A stretch of 5,857 nucleotides of DNA from Lachnospiraceae bacterium UBA4317 (GTDB lineage Bacteria; Bacillota_A; Clostridia; Lachnospirales; Lachnospiraceae). Where the stretch lies: the NCBI GenBank assembly GCA_002394525.1, contig DGUF01000166.1, positions 1 through 5,857 on the forward strand. Direction: 5' to 3'. Shown here piece by piece: positions 5,514 through 5,857 of this stretch (within the stretch, counting starts at the first letter, position 1; each line of letters begins with the position of its first letter). The notes below the pieces were generated by a model. It was not told the origin of the DNA and made no database searches. It worked only from the letters and a program-made list of their open reading frames with translations. Position numbers and translations under genes: made by a program.

Positions 5514-5857
5514 TTATTTCACAAAAACCAGATCCAGGGAGAGCATTCTGCCGTTCCCGTCCAGTTCCGCGGGAATATAGCCGATATACTGATAGCCCTT
5601 TTTGATCTGCTGATCGATCACGTTCTTATAATCGGAAAGAGCAACGTCCTGTGAGCCATAAGCTTTTTTCTCATAGCGGACCGTGATGTACTGATAGTCC
5701 TTCTGAGCGGCTTTTTTCGCCGCCTCAGCTTTCTTCTTTTCCCCGGCCGCCTTTTTCGCCGCCTCGGCTTTCTTCTTTTCCTCGGCTGCCTTCTTCGCCG
5801 CCTCGGCTTTTTTCTTTTCCTCGGCCGCTTTTTTCGCCGCCTCGGCTTTCTTCTTTT
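5514..5857 (-). CDS. Partial Lys/Ala/Glu-repeat protein with DUF4177-like C-terminus
   Basis: The gene is open at the right edge, so only the last 113 codons before a TAA (5514-5516) are visible. The visible part begins with four 13-residue copies of KKKAEAAKKAAEE, the last ending AAQK, which predict a long charged alpha-helix or coiled coil like the TolA stalk. A compact C-terminal segment of about 60 residues follows: DYQYITVRYEKKAYG, then DYKNVIDQQIKKGYQYIGYIP, then LSLDLVFVK. This order (opening Y-Y-hydrophobic strand, helix ending in G-[WY]-x-x-[IV], closing strand ending in VFxK) resembles the small DUF4177 domain. That assignment is inference from pattern. Family function is unknown. 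The missing N-terminus could hold a membrane anchor, a zinc ribbon or more repeats; none can be seen. A hairpin follows the gene. Confidence 0.75.
   Translation of the reverse strand, partial: KKKAEAAKKAAEEKKKAEAAKKAAEEKKKAEAAKKAAGEKKKAEAAKKAAQKDYQYITVRYEKKAYGSQDVALSDYKNVIDQQIKKGYQYIGYIPAELDGNGRMLSLDLVFVK
5700..5855 (-). repeat. Four in-frame 39-bp tandem repeats
   Basis: Units lie at 5817-5855, 5778-5816, 5739-5777 and 5700-5738, each encoding KKKAEAAKKAAEE or a close variant. Most differences between units are silent third-base changes (AAA/AAG, GCG/GCA/GCC). The coding changes are a Glu-to-Gly in the third unit and Gln-Lys in place of Glu-Glu at the end of the fourth. The array probably continues past the window edge. 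Confidence 0.9.

Noticed and set aside
5700..5857. CRISPR-like array from the regular 39-bp repeats
   Set aside because: There are no spacers; the units are contiguous, stay in frame and vary mainly at third codon positions, so they are coding tandem repeats.

Overview
The window looks like ordinary chromosomal DNA from a GC-rich Firmicute, most likely a clostridial gut bacterium of the Lachnospiraceae type. This is inferred from strong AGGAG-type ribosome binding sites, sigma-A-like promoters, a secreted LysM protein of a kind I associate with that group, a threonine aldolase of the Firmicute 'FASDYMEGAHP' type, and a GGGGACGG/CCGTCCCC intergenic repeat of a kind common in clostridial genomes. 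No phage, plasmid, transposase, CRISPR, rRNA or tRNA signal is visible.

Layout, left to right. (1) 93-884 (+): a multi-pass membrane protein of the DUF1295 / steroid 5-alpha-reductase-like family. (2) 885-1108: a 224-nt convergent gap with a probable bidirectional terminator (921-956) and a GC-rich block of overlapping hairpins (992-1049). (3) 1109-2137 (-): a secreted protein with a C-terminal LysM domain. (4) 2138-2455: a 318-nt divergent gap with an extended -10 promoter facing left, a -35/-10 promoter facing right whose -35 sits inside a 10-bp palindrome, and a duplicated 12-nt Shine-Dalgarno segment. (5) 2456-4246 (+): a 596-aa pRiA4b ORF-3-like protein with two acidic stretches. (6) 4247-4319: a 73-nt convergent gap filled by the REP-like inverted repeat. 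(7) 4320-5360 or 5402 (-): a PLP-dependent threonine aldolase / beta-eliminating lyase. (8) 5361/5403-5513: a short gap with a GGGGACT/AGTCCCC hairpin. (9) 5514 to the right edge (-): the C-terminal part of a gene encoding four 13-residue Lys/Ala/Glu repeats followed by a small DUF4177-like domain. This gene is open at the window edge.

The genes look like separate single-gene units. Neighbours are convergent or divergent, or separated by hairpins, so there is no evidence of one pathway or operon. The threonine aldolase is the only gene with a clear metabolic role. I did not find a convincing undescribed system. The most checkable points are the partial repeat protein, the REP-like element, the palindrome on the -35 box, and the conserved but unexplained middle region of the LysM protein.
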